From an uncultured Eubacteriales bacterium (lineage in GTDB: Bacteria > Bacillota > Clostridia > Christensenellales > Aristaeellaceae), in NCBI GenBank assembly GCA_902765305.1, contig CACWZI010000022.1, forward strand, positions 1,883 to 65,882: a stretch of 64,000 bases of DNA. Direction: 5' to 3'. Made by a program: the position numbers and the translations under genes. The notes below the pieces were generated by a model. The model saw only the letters and a program-made list of their open reading frames with translations, was not told where the DNA came from and did no database searches. How positions within the stretch are numbered: the first letter of the stretch is position 1; each line of letters begins with the position of its first letter. This document shows, piece after piece, positions 9,539-17,933 of this stretch.

Positions 9539-9583
9539 GGCGGCAATCTGCCGCCATGACCGTAACGCCGGCAACCTGCCGCC
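9539..9583. repeat. Two GC palindromes (GGCGGCA-ATC-TGCCGCC type)
   Basis: 9539-9555 is a 7-bp stem GGCGGCA/TGCCGCC with loop ATC; 9567-9583 is a degenerate second copy with the AACCTGCCGCC core. The same palindrome recurs at 18389-18405 and twice inside the histidine-kinase gene at 47.9-48.0 kb. It sits between the importer operon and the dCMP deaminase gene and has no T-run, so it is not a normal terminator. Confidence 0.7.
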
Positions 9584-9626
9584 TCCAATAACCCTACAGA
9601 TACAAACCGTACAAGGAGGTGCGCCC

Positions 9627-10097
9627 ATGGACAAGTGGGACGCGCGATTCATGGAGCTGGCCGACACCATCTCCGGCTGGGCCAGCTGCTACAAGCCGGA
9701 CCGCAAGATCGGCGCGGTGATCGTTCGAAACAAGCGCATCGTGACCACGGGCTACAACGGCGCGCCGGCGGGCATCAAGACCTGCGTGGAGCGGGGCGAG
9801 TGCCTGCGCCAGAAGCTGGGCATCGCCTCGGGCACCCGGGCCGAGCTGTGCTACGCCGTGCACGCCGAGCAGAACGCCATCATACAGGCGGCGCGCCTTG
9901 GCAGCAGCATCGACGGGGCCACGCTGTACTGTACCCACCAGCCCTGCGTGCTGTGCGCGAAGATGATCGTCAACGCCGGCATCAGGCGGGTGGTGTACCG
10001 GGAAGGCTATCCCGACGACTTCGCCCGGCAGATGCTCAGCGAAGGCGGCGTGGCGCTGGAGCGGTTCCAGCCGGAAGAAAATGAAAAGACGGAGTAA
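9627..10097 (+). CDS. Deoxycytidylate (dCMP) deaminase, ComEB-like
   Basis: Zinc-dependent cytoplasmic deaminase converting dCMP to dUMP, the precursor for thymidylate. At 156 residues it has the usual length. The catalytic motif is HAEQNAI near residue 76 and the two zinc cysteines are in PCVLCAKM near 110; GYNGAPAG early in the chain is characteristic of dCMP deaminases. Start ATG at 9627 with AAGGAGGT upstream. The next gene begins 6 nt after the stop, so the two are probably co-transcribed. ComEB is the Bacillus competence-locus name for this family; no competence genes are visible here, so no uptake role is implied. Confidence 0.93.
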   Translation: MDKWDARFMELADTISGWASCYKPDRKIGAVIVRNKRIVTTGYNGAPAGIKTCVERGECLRQKLGIASGTRAELCYAVHAEQNAIIQAARLGSSIDGATLYCTHQPCVLCAKMIVNAGIRRVVYREGYPDDFARQMLSEGGVALERFQPEENEKTE

Positions 10098-10103
10098 AAG
10101 CGC

Positions 10104-11150
10104 ATGAATACCAATCGCATCGAAAAGGTTACCCAAAATATGCGCGCCTGCGGGCTTCGGCAGATCATCGTCTCCAGCACCGCAAACGTGTACTACCTCA
10201 CCGGCGTGTGGTGCGAGCCCTTCGAGCGCATGCTGGCGCTGCTGGTGAAGGACAGCGGCGAAATGACGCTGTTTGCCAACCGCATGTTCGCGCTGCAGGG
10301 GCTGACGGACGTGCCCATGATCGAATACGAGGATACCGACGACTGCGTGGCGGTGCTGGCGCCCCACGTGCTGCCGGGGAAGGTCGGCATCGACAAGACC
10401 TGGCCCAGCCACTTCACCATTCGCCTGATGCAGCAGCGCCCGGACGTCGTGCCGGCCCTGGGCAGCCAGCCGCTGGACGACGCCCGCCTGACCAAGGACG
10501 CGGAGGAGCTCGAGCTGATGCGCATCAGCTCAAGGAAGAACGTGGAGGTCTGCGATCGCATCGCCAGGGCCCTGCATGAGGGCGTCACCGAAAAGGAGAT
10601 CCAGGCGCTGTACATACAGATCGCCCAGGAGCTGGGCTCACCGGGCCCCAGCTTCACGCCGCTGATCTGCTTCGGTCCCAACGGCGCGGAGCCCCATCAC
10701 GACAGCGACGGCACGAAGCTGGTGCCGGGCAGCACCGTCATCATGGACGTGGGCCTGCTCTGGCGGCACTACTGCAGCGACATGACCCGCACCGTGCACT
10801 TCGGCGCGGTCACCGACGAGGAAAAGCGGGTGCATGAGATCGTCACCGCCGCCAATCGCGCGGGCATCGCCGCCTGCCGGCCCGGGGTGAAGATGAAGGA
10901 CATCGACCGCGCCGCCCGGAAGGTGATCGAGGACGCCGGCTACGGCCCGTACTTCACCCACCGCACCGGCCACGGCATCGGCCTGGACGAGCACGAGTTC
11001 CCGGACTGCTCCTCCGTCAGCGAAACCGTCACCCGCCCCGGCATGATCTTCTCCATCGAGCCCGGCATCTACCTGCCCGGCAAATTCGGCGTCCGGGTGG
11101 AGGATCTGGTGGCCATCACCGAGGACGGCTGCGAGGTACTGACGTGGTGA
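10104..11150 (+). CDS. Xaa-Pro peptidase, M24B family
   Basis: Metallopeptidase removing N-terminal residues or splitting dipeptides next to proline; 348 residues, cytoplasmic. The N-terminal creatinase-like domain covers about residues 1-125. The pita-bread catalytic domain follows with all five metal ligands: two Asp in IMDVGLLWRHYCSDMTRTVH, His in HRTGHGIGLDEHEFP, and two Glu in SIEPGIYLP and GVRVEDLVAIT. Distinguishing aminopeptidase P from prolidase needs phylogeny. GGAG of the ribosome site lies inside the end of the deaminase gene. A sharp drop in G+C begins just after its stop. Confidence 0.92.
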   Translation: MNTNRIEKVTQNMRACGLRQIIVSSTANVYYLTGVWCEPFERMLALLVKDSGEMTLFANRMFALQGLTDVPMIEYEDTDDCVAVLAPHVLPGKVGIDKTWPSHFTIRLMQQRPDVVPALGSQPLDDARLTKDAEELELMRISSRKNVEVCDRIARALHEGVTEKEIQALYIQIAQELGSPGPSFTPLICFGPNGAEPHHDSDGTKLVPGSTVIMDVGLLWRHYCSDMTRTVHFGAVTDEEKRVHEIVTAANRAGIAACRPGVKMKDIDRAARKVIEDAGYGPYFTHRTGHGIGLDEHEFPDCSSVSETVTRPGMIFSIEPGIYLPGKFGVRVEDLVAITEDGCEVLTW

Positions 11151-11200
11151 ATTATTCCGGACGTATCTGTTCAATGAAGTAACTTCTGATTATATAGATA

Positions 11201-11229
11201 TTGCGTACAAATATAGTTTATGGTATACT
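11201..11229 (+). promoter_or_regulatory. Predicted promoter of the SecB-containing island
   Basis: TTGCGT (11201-11206), 17-nt spacer, TATACT (11224-11229), in AT-rich sequence directly upstream of the three-gene unit. AGGGGAG at 11248-11254 is the ribosome site of the first gene. Confidence 0.65.
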
Positions 11230-11261
11230 ATGTCATCCGCAATTAATAGGGGAGAATAAAG

Positions 11262-11852
11262 TTGAGAGAATTCACAGAATCATTCTTGACTCTCTATCAT
11301 GGAACAGATGAGGAAGCAGCAAAAAAGATTCTCTGCGAAGGATTCATTTTGAGCCGTCCAGAGAACAGCTGGTGCGGCGCAGGAGTATACTTTTATGATA
11401 TAAAGGCGAAAGCTTGGTGGTCAGCGAATAGGACTTGCGCAGATAAACGCAATAGAACAAAGAATAAGTATAAACCGGCTGTTATCTATGCCGAGGTTAA
11501 GAATATTCCTAAGTCGGAGATATTTGATCTAAGAGTGTATAGAGATTTGGTGGATTTTGAAACATATGTCAAACAGTTGGATGGGTATGACCTGAATTGC
11601 GAAGGGATGGACGATCAAGAGCTTGTGATTCGAATGAGGTCTTGGCTAATTGAGTTTTACGCAAAGACAAATAACAAGCGCATGGTAATAGGCATTTTCA
11701 GGCAGAGGCCACAAGCGGATTACGCAGAAGCAATTGAGTTTGCTAACGGTTTGGATATAATATTTGGGGTGGAGACAATTTACTGCGTTAAGGACGCATC
11801 CATAATTACGATTCTTGGAACGGGAGGGCAGGATGATGAAGTCGTTAGTTGA
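11262..11852 (+). CDS. Putative ADP-ribosyltransferase-fold protein (DUF3990-like), possible toxin
   Basis: A 196-residue cytoplasmic protein with no signal or membrane span, starting at TTG 11262. The N-terminus LTLYHGTDEEAAKKILCEGF and then GAGVYFYD resemble the first conserved blocks of small ADP-ribosyltransferase-fold families such as DUF3990: a YHG(T/S) strand with a conserved His (H13), a helix ending in I..GF, and an aromatic strand with Tyr (Y43 or Y45). A third catalytic acidic residue cannot be placed by eye, so activity is inferred only. The gene is much more AT-rich than its neighbours and uses codons rare around it (AGA, ATA, TTA), suggesting transfer. It overlaps the next small gene, and the third gene encodes a SecB-like chaperone; the order fits toxin, antitoxin, chaperone. 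A phage-defence effector is the alternative. Confidence 0.5.
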   Translation: MREFTESFLTLYHGTDEEAAKKILCEGFILSRPENSWCGAGVYFYDIKAKAWWSANRTCADKRNRTKNKYKPAVIYAEVKNIPKSEIFDLRVYRDLVDFETYVKQLDGYDLNCEGMDDQELVIRMRSWLIEFYAKTNNKRMVIGIFRQRPQADYAEAIEFANGLDIIFGVETIYCVKDASIITILGTGGQDDEVVS

Positions 11853-12075
11853 TGAGTTTCTTGCATTTGTTAAAGAGGAGCATGGTGTTATCCTTCAAGC
11901 GAAAGAATCGGATAAGCAAGGTTTGTTTCAAAAAGTTTATGGAACAAGTTTTGTAACCGATGAAGTATCTTGTGAGACAATCGGATATGCTGTTGATAAT
12001 CACAATGATTTTATAGGCCTGCCACAAGCGGTTTATTATGACAACAGTTGTGCTGATTTTATATTTGCTGCTTAA
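11833..12075 (+). CDS. Small acidic protein, unknown; possible antitoxin
   Basis: About 80 residues, no family recognised. It begins MMKSLVDEFLAFVKEEHG, with a predicted N-terminal helix, and ends CADFIFAA, a hydrophobic tail of the kind that could act as a chaperone-addiction or degradation tag (inference). There is no helix-turn-helix visible. ATG at 11833 or 11836 is preceded by GGAGGG; the gene overlaps the first gene by 20 nt and its stop overlaps a possible ATG of the third. The tight overlaps say that the three proteins are made together. It could equally be an immunity or accessory subunit of unknown role. Confidence 0.6.
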   Translation: MMKSLVDEFLAFVKEEHGVILQAKESDKQGLFQKVYGTSFVTDEVSCETIGYAVDNHNDFIGLPQAVYYDNSCADFIFAA

Positions 12076-12086
12076 TGGAGGAAAAT

Positions 12087-12464
12087 ATGAACATTGATCA
12101 GATGAAATCAAGTTTGTCAATGCATGACTTGTTTTTTAGCAAATGTCTTATAGAGCGAGAACCCAAGATAGAGAATGGCGAACTAAACGTCAATCTGAAA
12201 AAAAAGATAGAGATGATAAAAGAACATGAGTTCTTTGTTACTCTAAACTTGAGTATTGATAAGTCTGATCTTCATCTGGAGATCATAGCAAATGCTACTT
12301 TCGATTTTGAAGATGATGGTAAAGCAAATGAGGAGGTACTAATACAGAACAATACTATAGCGATCATGTATCCGTTTGTACGGAGTCAAGTTACCCTAAT
12401 GACGTCACAACCCGGTATGGCACCAATTGTACTTCCTCCAATAAATGTATCAAAGCTACAGTAA
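12087..12464 (+). CDS. SecB-like chaperone
   Basis: A 125-residue protein whose C-terminal half matches the SecB fold: MYPFVRSQVTLMTSQPG followed by APIVLPPINVSKL corresponds to SecB's LFPYARE...LxPVNFDALY. The N-terminal half has alternating strands (FFVTLNLSIDKSDLHLEII). SecB normally hands secretory proteins to SecA in Proteobacteria; Bacillota usually lack it, and solitary SecB-like proteins there are known mostly from toxin-antitoxin-chaperone operons and mobile elements, where they protect the antitoxin. The likely start is ATG 12087 with TGGAGGAA just upstream; ATG 12075 is the alternative. It is the last gene of the AT-rich island and is followed by a hairpin. Confidence 0.72.
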   Translation: MNIDQMKSSLSMHDLFFSKCLIEREPKIENGELNVNLKKKIEMIKEHEFFVTLNLSIDKSDLHLEIIANATFDFEDDGKANEEVLIQNNTIAIMYPFVRSQVTLMTSQPGMAPIVLPPINVSKLQ

Positions 12465-12469
12465 GGATT

Positions 12470-12500
12470 ACCGCCCCTTTCTATAATTAGAAGGGGCGGT
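12470..12500 (+). terminator. Terminator-like hairpin of the island
   Basis: ACCGCCCCTTTCT (12470-12482) pairs with AGAAGGGGCGGT (12489-12500) with one bulged T and a 6-nt loop; a weak AT-rich tail follows. A second small stem TCGGGC-AAC-GCCCGA lies at 12513-12527, next to the stop of the opposing gene. Confidence 0.65.
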
Positions 12501-12536
12501 ATTATATGTGAGTCGGGCAACGCCCGATCTATTTTG

Positions 12537-14132
12537 TCACGTCCCGTCGCTGCCGGCGGCCTCGCCGCCTGCGGTCCAGCACTCGGGGCAGCGGGTCAGC
12601 CCGGCCACCAGCGCGTTGACCAGTATGCCCTGGGTGGCGTGGGTCATGCCCGAGCAGGTGGCGTAGGAGTGGTAATAGGGATTGCCCTTCTCGGCAAACA
12701 CCGTGGATTCCGCGTTGGGGCAGCACTTCGGGCAGGCCGGGCGGTTTTCCTTGAGCATGTCGGAAAGCAACACCTGCTGGGCGTTCTGCATGCCCGAGCA
12801 CGTGGAATTGACGTGGTAGTAGGTGCCCTTGGGCGTGGCGTAGACGTAGTAGCCCTCGGCCTGGGCCTGGGCATCGCCGTCGCCCGCGCCCCCGGTCTCG
12901 GCCAGGGCCTCGGTCTCGTCCTCGCCGCCGATGCAGGTCGGGCAGCGCTTCTTGCCCGTCACCCGCGCTTCCGCGTAGGTGACGCGGCTGGCGTTGCGCA
13001 TGCCGGAGCACTCGTCGTCCATGTGGTAATAGGTGCCGTCGACGGTGCAATACACGTCGATCCCGGCCCTGGGGCAGCAGGTCTGGCAGGCGGTCTTGGC
13101 CATCAGCAGCGCGTCCTTCAGGCTGACCTCGTGGGCGCTATTGCCCATGTCGCTGCAATCCGCCTTGATGTGGAAGGAGCCGTTGTAGGGCGAGCACCAC
13201 ACCATGACGTTGCTGCGGTCCTCGGTGTCGGCGTTGACGAATACCAGGTCAAAGGCGCCGTCGCTGTACTGGCCGCCGATGCAGTAGGGGCAGGCCATCA
13301 GGTCGCTGTCGATGGCGCTGTTGCGGGACACACGCGCGGTCTGCGCGTCCTCGCCGATGACCACGCAGTCCTCGGTCTGGTGGTAGTAGGGACCGCCCTC
13401 CACGGTGAAGACGGCGTTGAGGTCGTCCACCGCCTCGGTGGATACCACCTCCGCCACGACCGCCTCGGCGGGTTCCGCCTCCTCGACCTCGGGCACGGCG
13501 GTGGGCGCGGGCGTAGTGACCCCCACGACCTGCGGCGTGATGGTGGTGTCGTTGGCGGGCTTGAAGGGCCTCGCCACCAGCACGTAGATCACCGCCGCCA
13601 TCCACAGCGCCGACAGCACGCTCAGCGCGATGTTCACGCCGGTGGGATAGCGCCGCCGGCGCCACAGCAGCCAGATGCCCACCGGGGGCAGCAGCACCAG
13701 CAGCAGCCAGGTCGGCCAGTCGTTCTCGTCCAAAAAGCGCATCAGGCCGTCGGGGCGCTCGTCCCGGCGGGGATCGTATTCGGGCGCGTCGTAATACGGG
13801 GCGCGGTCATCGTCCCGGTCGTCGTCATAGTCGTCGTCGTAGCCGTAGTCGTCGTCATAGCGGCTGCGGCGATAGCCGCCGTCATAGCGCCCGTCCTCAT
13901 AGCGGTCGTCGTAGCGGTCATCGACGTAATCGTCGTCGTAGTCATCGTCGTAGTCGTCGTCGTAGCGGTCGTCGTCGTAATCCGACGCGCTTTTGTTGGG
14001 CATCCAGGGCTCCTCGCCGTTGTAGGGCGTGTCATAGCCTCCCGGCATATAGGGCTCTTCGCCATCGTAGTTGGAAAGCAGTTCATCCCGTCGCTTTCCG
14101 GGGTTCAAGCCCCCGACGCGCAGCAATGCCAT
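12537..14132 (-). CDS. Membrane protein with five His/Cys (Ada-like zinc) modules, unknown function
   Basis: A 531-residue protein without a family I can name. Residues ~25-125 are a very acidic low-complexity stretch of repeated Asp and Tyr with Arg. Two membrane spans follow near 138-158 and 164-186, then a Pro/Thr/Glu-rich linker. The remaining ~300 residues hold five modules of 55-60 residues, each with an aromatic-His-x4-Cys element (PYYHQTEDC, SFHIKADCSDM, TYYHMDDECSGM, TYYHVNSTCSGM, PYYHSYATCSGM) and, about 25-30 residues later, a C-x2-C pair (CPYC, CQTC, CPTC, CPKC, CPEC). The spacing resembles the Ada-type zinc-binding domain found in some Clostridia secreted proteins, so zinc binding is inferred. 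Start: ATG 14132 after GGGGTGAAG; the longer frame to 14198 is not needed. The side on which the modules lie depends on topology and is unknown. Confidence 0.75.
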   Translation of the reverse strand: MALLRVGGLNPGKRRDELLSNYDGEEPYMPGGYDTPYNGEEPWMPNKSASDYDDDRYDDDYDDDYDDDYVDDRYDDRYEDGRYDGGYRRSRYDDDYGYDDDYDDDRDDDRAPYYDAPEYDPRRDERPDGLMRFLDENDWPTWLLLVLLPPVGIWLLWRRRRYPTGVNIALSVLSALWMAAVIYVLVARPFKPANDTTITPQVVGVTTPAPTAVPEVEEAEPAEAVVAEVVSTEAVDDLNAVFTVEGGPYYHQTEDCVVIGEDAQTARVSRNSAIDSDLMACPYCIGGQYSDGAFDLVFVNADTEDRSNVMVWCSPYNGSFHIKADCSDMGNSAHEVSLKDALLMAKTACQTCCPRAGIDVYCTVDGTYYHMDDECSGMRNASRVTYAEARVTGKKRCPTCIGGEDETEALAETGGAGDGDAQAQAEGYYVYATPKGTYYHVNSTCSGMQNAQQVLLSDMLKENRPACPKCCPNAESTVFAEKGNPYYHSYATCSGMTHATQGILVNALVAGLTRCPECWTAGGEAAGSDGT

Positions 14133-14216
14133 GCACTTCACCCCTTTATACAAAACTCCATTCTTGATTATAGCACACACCGCCCCCGATGGGGACAAAA
14201 GTCAAAAGATGATAAC

Positions 14217-14250
14217 GCAAAAACCGCCTGCGTGTCACACAGGCGGTTTG
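14217..14250 (-). terminator. Rho-independent terminator of kduI
   Basis: AAACCGCCTG (14221-14230) pairs with CAGGCGGTTT (14240-14249). Read on the minus strand the stem is followed by TTTTTGCG, giving a U-run in the kduI transcript. Confidence 0.8.
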
Positions 14251-14322
14251 GGGGCCCGTCGCCTCGCGCGCGTGGACAACCTGTGTCCCCTTGCGCACAG
14301 TCGAAGATTCACGGCTCCGGTA

Positions 14323-15165
14323 TTACCTCAGCTCGGTGGTGGGGATGTTGTCCATGTCGTCGAAGGCCTGGTTCTCGCCGCCCATGGCCCAGATAAAGGT
14401 GTAGTTGCAGGTGCCCGCGCCGGCGTGGATGCTCCAGGACGGGGAGATGACGGCCTGCTCGTTCTGCATCACGATGTGGCGGGTCTCGGTGCCCTCGCCC
14501 ATGAAGTGGAACACGACCTCGTTCTCGGGCACCTCGAAGTAGAAGTAGACCTCCATGCGGCGCTCGTGGGTGTGGGCGGGCATGGTGTTCCACACGCTGC
14601 CGGGCTCCAGAACGGTCATACCCATGGACAGCTGGCAGGTCTTCAGCACGTCGGGGTGGATGAACTGGTTGATGACGCGCTTGTTGCTGGTCTCGGCCGC
14701 GCCGCAGGGCTTCTTGGCCGCGTCTGCGATGCGGATCAGGCGGGTCTCATAGCTGGTGTGGGCCGGGGCGGACACCACGTAGAACTTCGCGGGCTGCGCC
14801 GGATGATCGGAGGCGAAGGTGACCTCCTTCGCGCCGCGGGTGATGTACAGGCAGTCCCTGTAGCCCAGCTCGTACACCGTGCCGTCCACGGTGACGGTGC
14901 CCGCGCCACCCACGTTGAACATGCCGCATTCCCGGCGCTCCAGGAAGAAGTGGGTGCCGAAGTTCTTCCACACGTCGATGCCCTTGTCGATGGCCACGGT
15001 GTCGCTCACGGGCATGATGCCCAGGGTGACCATGCGGTCCACGTGGCTGTACACGGCCACGACCTCGTCGGGCACGAACAGCTTTTCGATCAGGAACTCG
15101 TTGCGGGTCTCCTCGGTGGTGTAGCGCTTGAAATCGCGCTGGTTGCAGGAATAACGGATGTCCAT
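14323..15165 (-). CDS. kduI: 5-dehydro-4-deoxy-D-glucuronate isomerase
   Basis: KduI converts 5-keto-4-deoxyuronate, released from pectin or glycosaminoglycan unsaturated uronates, into 3-deoxy-D-glycero-2,5-hexodiulosonate. It is a cytoplasmic cupin-fold zinc enzyme of about 278 residues; this one has 280. It opens with MDIRYSCNQRDFKRYTTEE, typical of the family, and carries the metal-site region MPAHTHERRMEVYFYF and the end segment WAMGGENQAFDDMD. Start: ATG 15165 with AAGGAGAG upstream; a longer frame to 15243 would run through the promoter. No kduD or uronate lyase is nearby, so it is a stand-alone unit with a consensus promoter and a good terminator. It points to use of plant or host acidic polysaccharides. 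Confidence 0.95.
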   Translation of the reverse strand: MDIRYSCNQRDFKRYTTEETRNEFLIEKLFVPDEVVAVYSHVDRMVTLGIMPVSDTVAIDKGIDVWKNFGTHFFLERRECGMFNVGGAGTVTVDGTVYELGYRDCLYITRGAKEVTFASDHPAQPAKFYVVSAPAHTSYETRLIRIADAAKKPCGAAETSNKRVINQFIHPDVLKTCQLSMGMTVLEPGSVWNTMPAHTHERRMEVYFYFEVPENEVVFHFMGEGTETRHIVMQNEQAVISPSWSIHAGAGTCNYTFIWAMGGENQAFDDMDNIPTTELR

Positions 15166-15214
15166 AGGCGCTTCTCTCCTTGAAGTGGTCATTTTTTCGA
15201 AAACCGTTATAAAA

Positions 15215-15243
15215 ATTATAATGGTATAAGCGAAAAATGTCAA
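15215..15243 (-). promoter_or_regulatory. Consensus sigma-A promoter of kduI
   Basis: Minus strand TTGACA (15238-15243), exactly 17 nt, TATAAT (15215-15220): a perfect consensus, about 50 nt upstream of the start codon. Confidence 0.85.
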
Positions 15244-15274
15244 CGGTCAAAGTAAGATTGGGCAGACAAAGAAT

Positions 15275-15307
15275 CCCCCTTCCGACGCGCCAGGGCGGGG
15301 AAGGGGG
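15275..15307 (-). terminator. Possible lon terminator beyond the repeat element
   Basis: CCCCCTTCC (15275-15283) pairs with GGAAGGGGG (15299-15307). On the minus strand it is followed by ATTCTTTG, a weak U-run. It lies past the dispersed element, so the element would be part of the lon 3' untranslated region. Confidence 0.5.
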
Positions 15308-15340
15308 GGCTTTGATATCGGTGCATATATTCAGTCAGGG

Positions 15341-15515
15341 AACTACTGATTTGTCGCGCTGCGACAAATCAGTAGTTAGGTTTTAGGTTATAGGTTTTAG
15401 GTGTTAGGGAAGGTAGAAATCCTGACGGATTTCTTTGCACCACCCCTAAAACCTAACCCCTAAAACCTAAAACCTGAATACTGATTTATCGAGCACAGCT
15501 CGATAAATCAGTATT
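15341..15515. repeat. Dispersed hairpin/GGTTTTA element, short copy (R1)
   Basis: Two end hairpins enclose the element. End B at 15341-15377 has a 17-bp perfect stem with loop GCT (core CTGATTTGTCGC). End A at 15477-15515 has an 18-bp perfect stem with loop ACA (core CTGATTTATCGAGC). Between them come GGTTTTA-type units, an internal hairpin AGAAATCC-TGAC-GGATTTCT, TTGCACCACCCC, and inverted TAAAACC units. This copy lacks the middle segment carried by the other three. It starts 33 nt after the lon stop. Confidence 0.85.
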
Positions 15516-15548
15516 TGCATTTGCCTGAACAGCTATGACATAACATTA

Positions 15549-17849
15549 TCACATCGCCTTCGGCATCCCGGATTCCACCGGCATGCCCAGGGCCAGCAGC
15601 ACCTCGGCCACACTGTCCACGGGAACGATCTCCAGCGCCCGCTTCACCTCGTCCGCCACGTCCTTCAGGTCGTCCAGGTTGTCCCGGGGGATGAACACCC
15701 GCCTTACGCCGCTGCGCTGGGCGGCCATCAGCTTCTCCGGCAGGCCGCCGATGGGGTTCACGTCGCCCTGCAGCGACACCTCGCCGGTCATGGCCACCGA
15801 AGGCGGCACGGCCACGCCCGTCAGCAGCGAGGCCAGCGCGGTGGTCAGCGTGATGCCCGCCGACGGGCCGTCCTTGGGGGTCGCGCCGTCGGGCACGTGG
15901 ATGTGCAGGTCGCTTTCCGCCAGCGCCTGCGCCTGCTGGGGCAGCATGGCCTTCACCAGGCTGACGGCGATCCGGGCCGATTCCTTCATCACGTCGCCCA
16001 GCTGGCCGGTGACGGTCAGCTGGCCGCTGCCGTGGGTCAGCAGGCTCTGGATATACAGTATGTCCCCGCCCACCGGGGTCCAGGCCAGGCCGGTGACGAT
16101 GCCGGGGCGGGCGTCCCCGGGCACGCGCTTGCGGCGCACCGGGTTCATGTCCATATACGCCGAAAGGTTGTCACCGGTGACGGACAGCTTCGCCTTGGGG
16201 TCGTCCACCATGGCCACCGCCGCGCTGCGGCACAGCTGGTCCATGCGCTTCTTCAGGCCGCGGACGCCCGCCTCACGGGTGTAGTTTTCGATGACGGCCT
16301 CGATGGCTTCGTCGGAAACCGTCAGCGCGCCGTCGGGGATGCCCACCTCGGCCATGGCTCGGGGCAGCAGGTGCTTCCGGGCGATCTCGCGCTTCTCGAT
16401 GGGCGTGTAGCCCTGGAAGCGTATGACCTCCATGCGGTTCAGCAGCGGCTCGGGGATGGTGTCCAGCGTGTTGGCGGTGCAGATGAACAGCACGTCCGAC
16501 AGGTCGAAGGGCACGTTCAGGTAGTGGTCGGTGAAGGAGAAGTTTTGCTCCGGGTCCAGCACCTCCAGCAGGGCGCTGGAGGGATCGCCGTTGTAGCTCT
16601 GGGACAGCTTGTCCACCTCGTCCAGCACCATCACCGGGTTGTTGGCCCCGCACTTGTGGATGCCGTCGATGATGCGCCCCGGCATGGCCCCGATATAGGT
16701 GCGCCGGTGGCCGCGGATGTCGGCCTCGTCTCGCACGCCGCCCAGTGAGACCCGCACGTATTCGCGGCCCAGGGCCTGGGCGATGCGCTCGCCGATGGAC
16801 GTCTTGCCGGTGCCCGGCGCGCCGACGAAGCACAGGATCGAGCCGGACTGGCGGCCCTTCAGCCGCATCACCGCCAGCTGCTGGAGGATGCGCTTCTTCA
16901 CCTTGTCCAGGCCGGAATGCCCGGCGTTCAGCGCGGCCCGGGCCTCGTCCATCGAAATGTCCTTCGCCTCGGCCTTCTTCCAGGGCAGGCTGGTCAGCAG
17001 GTCCAGCCAGTCGGTGAGCATGCCTGCCTCGGGGCTGTTGGCGCCCTCGCCCTTGATGCGGTTGAGCACCTTGCGCCCCTCCTTCAGGGCGGTCTCGTTC
17101 ATCCCGGCCTCCTCCAGCTTCAGCTCCAGACGCCGCAGCTCGGAGACGTTTTCCGGGTGCAGGGCGTCCAGCTCCTTCTGCAGGTATTCGATCTGCTTCT
17201 TGATGGCCGATTCCCGATACAGCTTCTCGTGATCCTCCTGCTGGGCGCTCTGGGCCGCGCTCTGCACGTCCGCCAGCTCAAGCCCCTCCAGCAGCATCTG
17301 CTCCAGGGCGTCGAAGCGGGCGGACAGGCTGTCCTCGGCCAGCAGCGCGTAGCGCTCCTCCGCGGGCGCGCTCAGCCAGGGGGACATGGCCGCCGCCACC
17401 GTCCACAGGCTGTCCCAGTGGGCCGCGAAGCCGCGCAGCATGCCCTCCCACTGCTTGCCCCGGGCGAAGCTGAGGATGCGGTCCTTCACGCCCGTCAGGC
17501 GCCGGGCGGCGTCGGCGGGGTCCAGGTCGTCCACGTCCGCCCGGCGGGAGACGGTCATGCTGAAGCTGCGGTCCCGCAGCACGGCGACCTCCTCGATGTT
17601 CACCCGGTTCTGGATGTCCACGCAGACGAAGCCGTTGGCGCTGACCTCCGAGATGGCGCCGGTGACGCCGATGGGCCGGAAGCTGTCGCCGTCCAGCCCC
17701 GCGCGGGGCTGCTCGTCCTTCTGCATGAGTAGCGTCACCCGCTCGCCCTCGGCGGGGGCCTTGCCGGTCAGCTCCTTATAGATCCTGGTCTGCAGCCACA
17801 GCTTCGCGCCGGGCAGGGCGATGATATTGTACAAAGGCATGACGGACAT
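15549..17849 (-). CDS. lon: ATP-dependent protease Lon (LonA type)
   Basis: Cytoplasmic AAA+ serine protease that degrades misfolded and regulatory proteins; 766 residues, normal for bacterial LonA. The N-terminal substrate-binding domain spans about 1-200, followed by a coiled-coil region ([20 protein letters not shown]). Walker A is GAPGTGKTS near residue 346 and Walker [12 protein letters not shown] near 410. The protease domain carries the catalytic Ser in DGPSAGIT (~663) and Lys in GLPEKLMAA (~705). ATG 17849 is preceded by AGGAGGT. The promoter contains two CTTGACA-N2-TGTCAAG palindromes, suggesting repression by an unidentified regulator. A dispersed repeat element lies just after the stop. 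Confidence 0.97.
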   Translation of the reverse strand: MSVMPLYNIIALPGAKLWLQTRIYKELTGKAPAEGERVTLLMQKDEQPRAGLDGDSFRPIGVTGAISEVSANGFVCVDIQNRVNIEEVAVLRDRSFSMTVSRRADVDDLDPADAARRLTGVKDRILSFARGKQWEGMLRGFAAHWDSLWTVAAAMSPWLSAPAEERYALLAEDSLSARFDALEQMLLEGLELADVQSAAQSAQQEDHEKLYRESAIKKQIEYLQKELDALHPENVSELRRLELKLEEAGMNETALKEGRKVLNRIKGEGANSPEAGMLTDWLDLLTSLPWKKAEAKDISMDEARAALNAGHSGLDKVKKRILQQLAVMRLKGRQSGSILCFVGAPGTGKTSIGERIAQALGREYVRVSLGGVRDEADIRGHRRTYIGAMPGRIIDGIHKCGANNPVMVLDEVDKLSQSYNGDPSSALLEVLDPEQNFSFTDHYLNVPFDLSDVLFICTANTLDTIPEPLLNRMEVIRFQGYTPIEKREIARKHLLPRAMAEVGIPDGALTVSDEAIEAVIENYTREAGVRGLKKRMDQLCRSAAVAMVDDPKAKLSVTGDNLSAYMDMNPVRRKRVPGDARPGIVTGLAWTPVGGDILYIQSLLTHGSGQLTVTGQLGDVMKESARIAVSLVKAMLPQQAQALAESDLHIHVPDGATPKDGPSAGITLTTALASLLTGVAVPPSVAMTGEVSLQGDVNPIGGLPEKLMAAQRSGVRRVFIPRDNLDDLKDVADEVKRALEIVPVDSVAEVLLALGMPVESGMPKAM

Positions 17850-17878
17850 ATGCGTACCTCCTGATTGCGTGCAATTAC

Positions 17879-17933
17879 CTTGACATTTGTCAAGTTTACA
17901 GCATGATACAACAAACCTTGACAGATGTCAAGG
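17879..17933. promoter_or_regulatory. Twin palindromic operators at lon
   Basis: CTTGACATTTGTCAAG (17879-17894) and CCTTGACAGATGTCAAGG (17916-17933) share CTTGACA-N2-TGTCAAG. The second overlaps the -35 boxes of promoters on both strands; the first lies just downstream of the minus-strand -10. They match neither the CIRCE, CtsR nor HspR consensus that I know. Confidence 0.65.
17903..17931 (-). promoter_or_regulatory. Predicted lon promoter
   Basis: Minus strand TTGACA (17926-17931), 17-nt spacer, TATCAT (17903-17908). The -35 box is half of the upstream palindrome. Confidence 0.7.

Noticed and set aside
12534..14396. A 620-residue plus-strand frame
   Set aside because: Antisense shadow of the His/Cys-module gene; its valine-rich stretch is the complement of the Asp codon run.
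17879..17933. CIRCE or CtsR heat-shock operator upstream of lon
   Set aside because: The palindrome is CTTGACA-N2-TGTCAAG. CIRCE is TTAGCACTC-N9-GAGTGCTAA and CtsR sites are direct GTCAAA heptads; neither fits.
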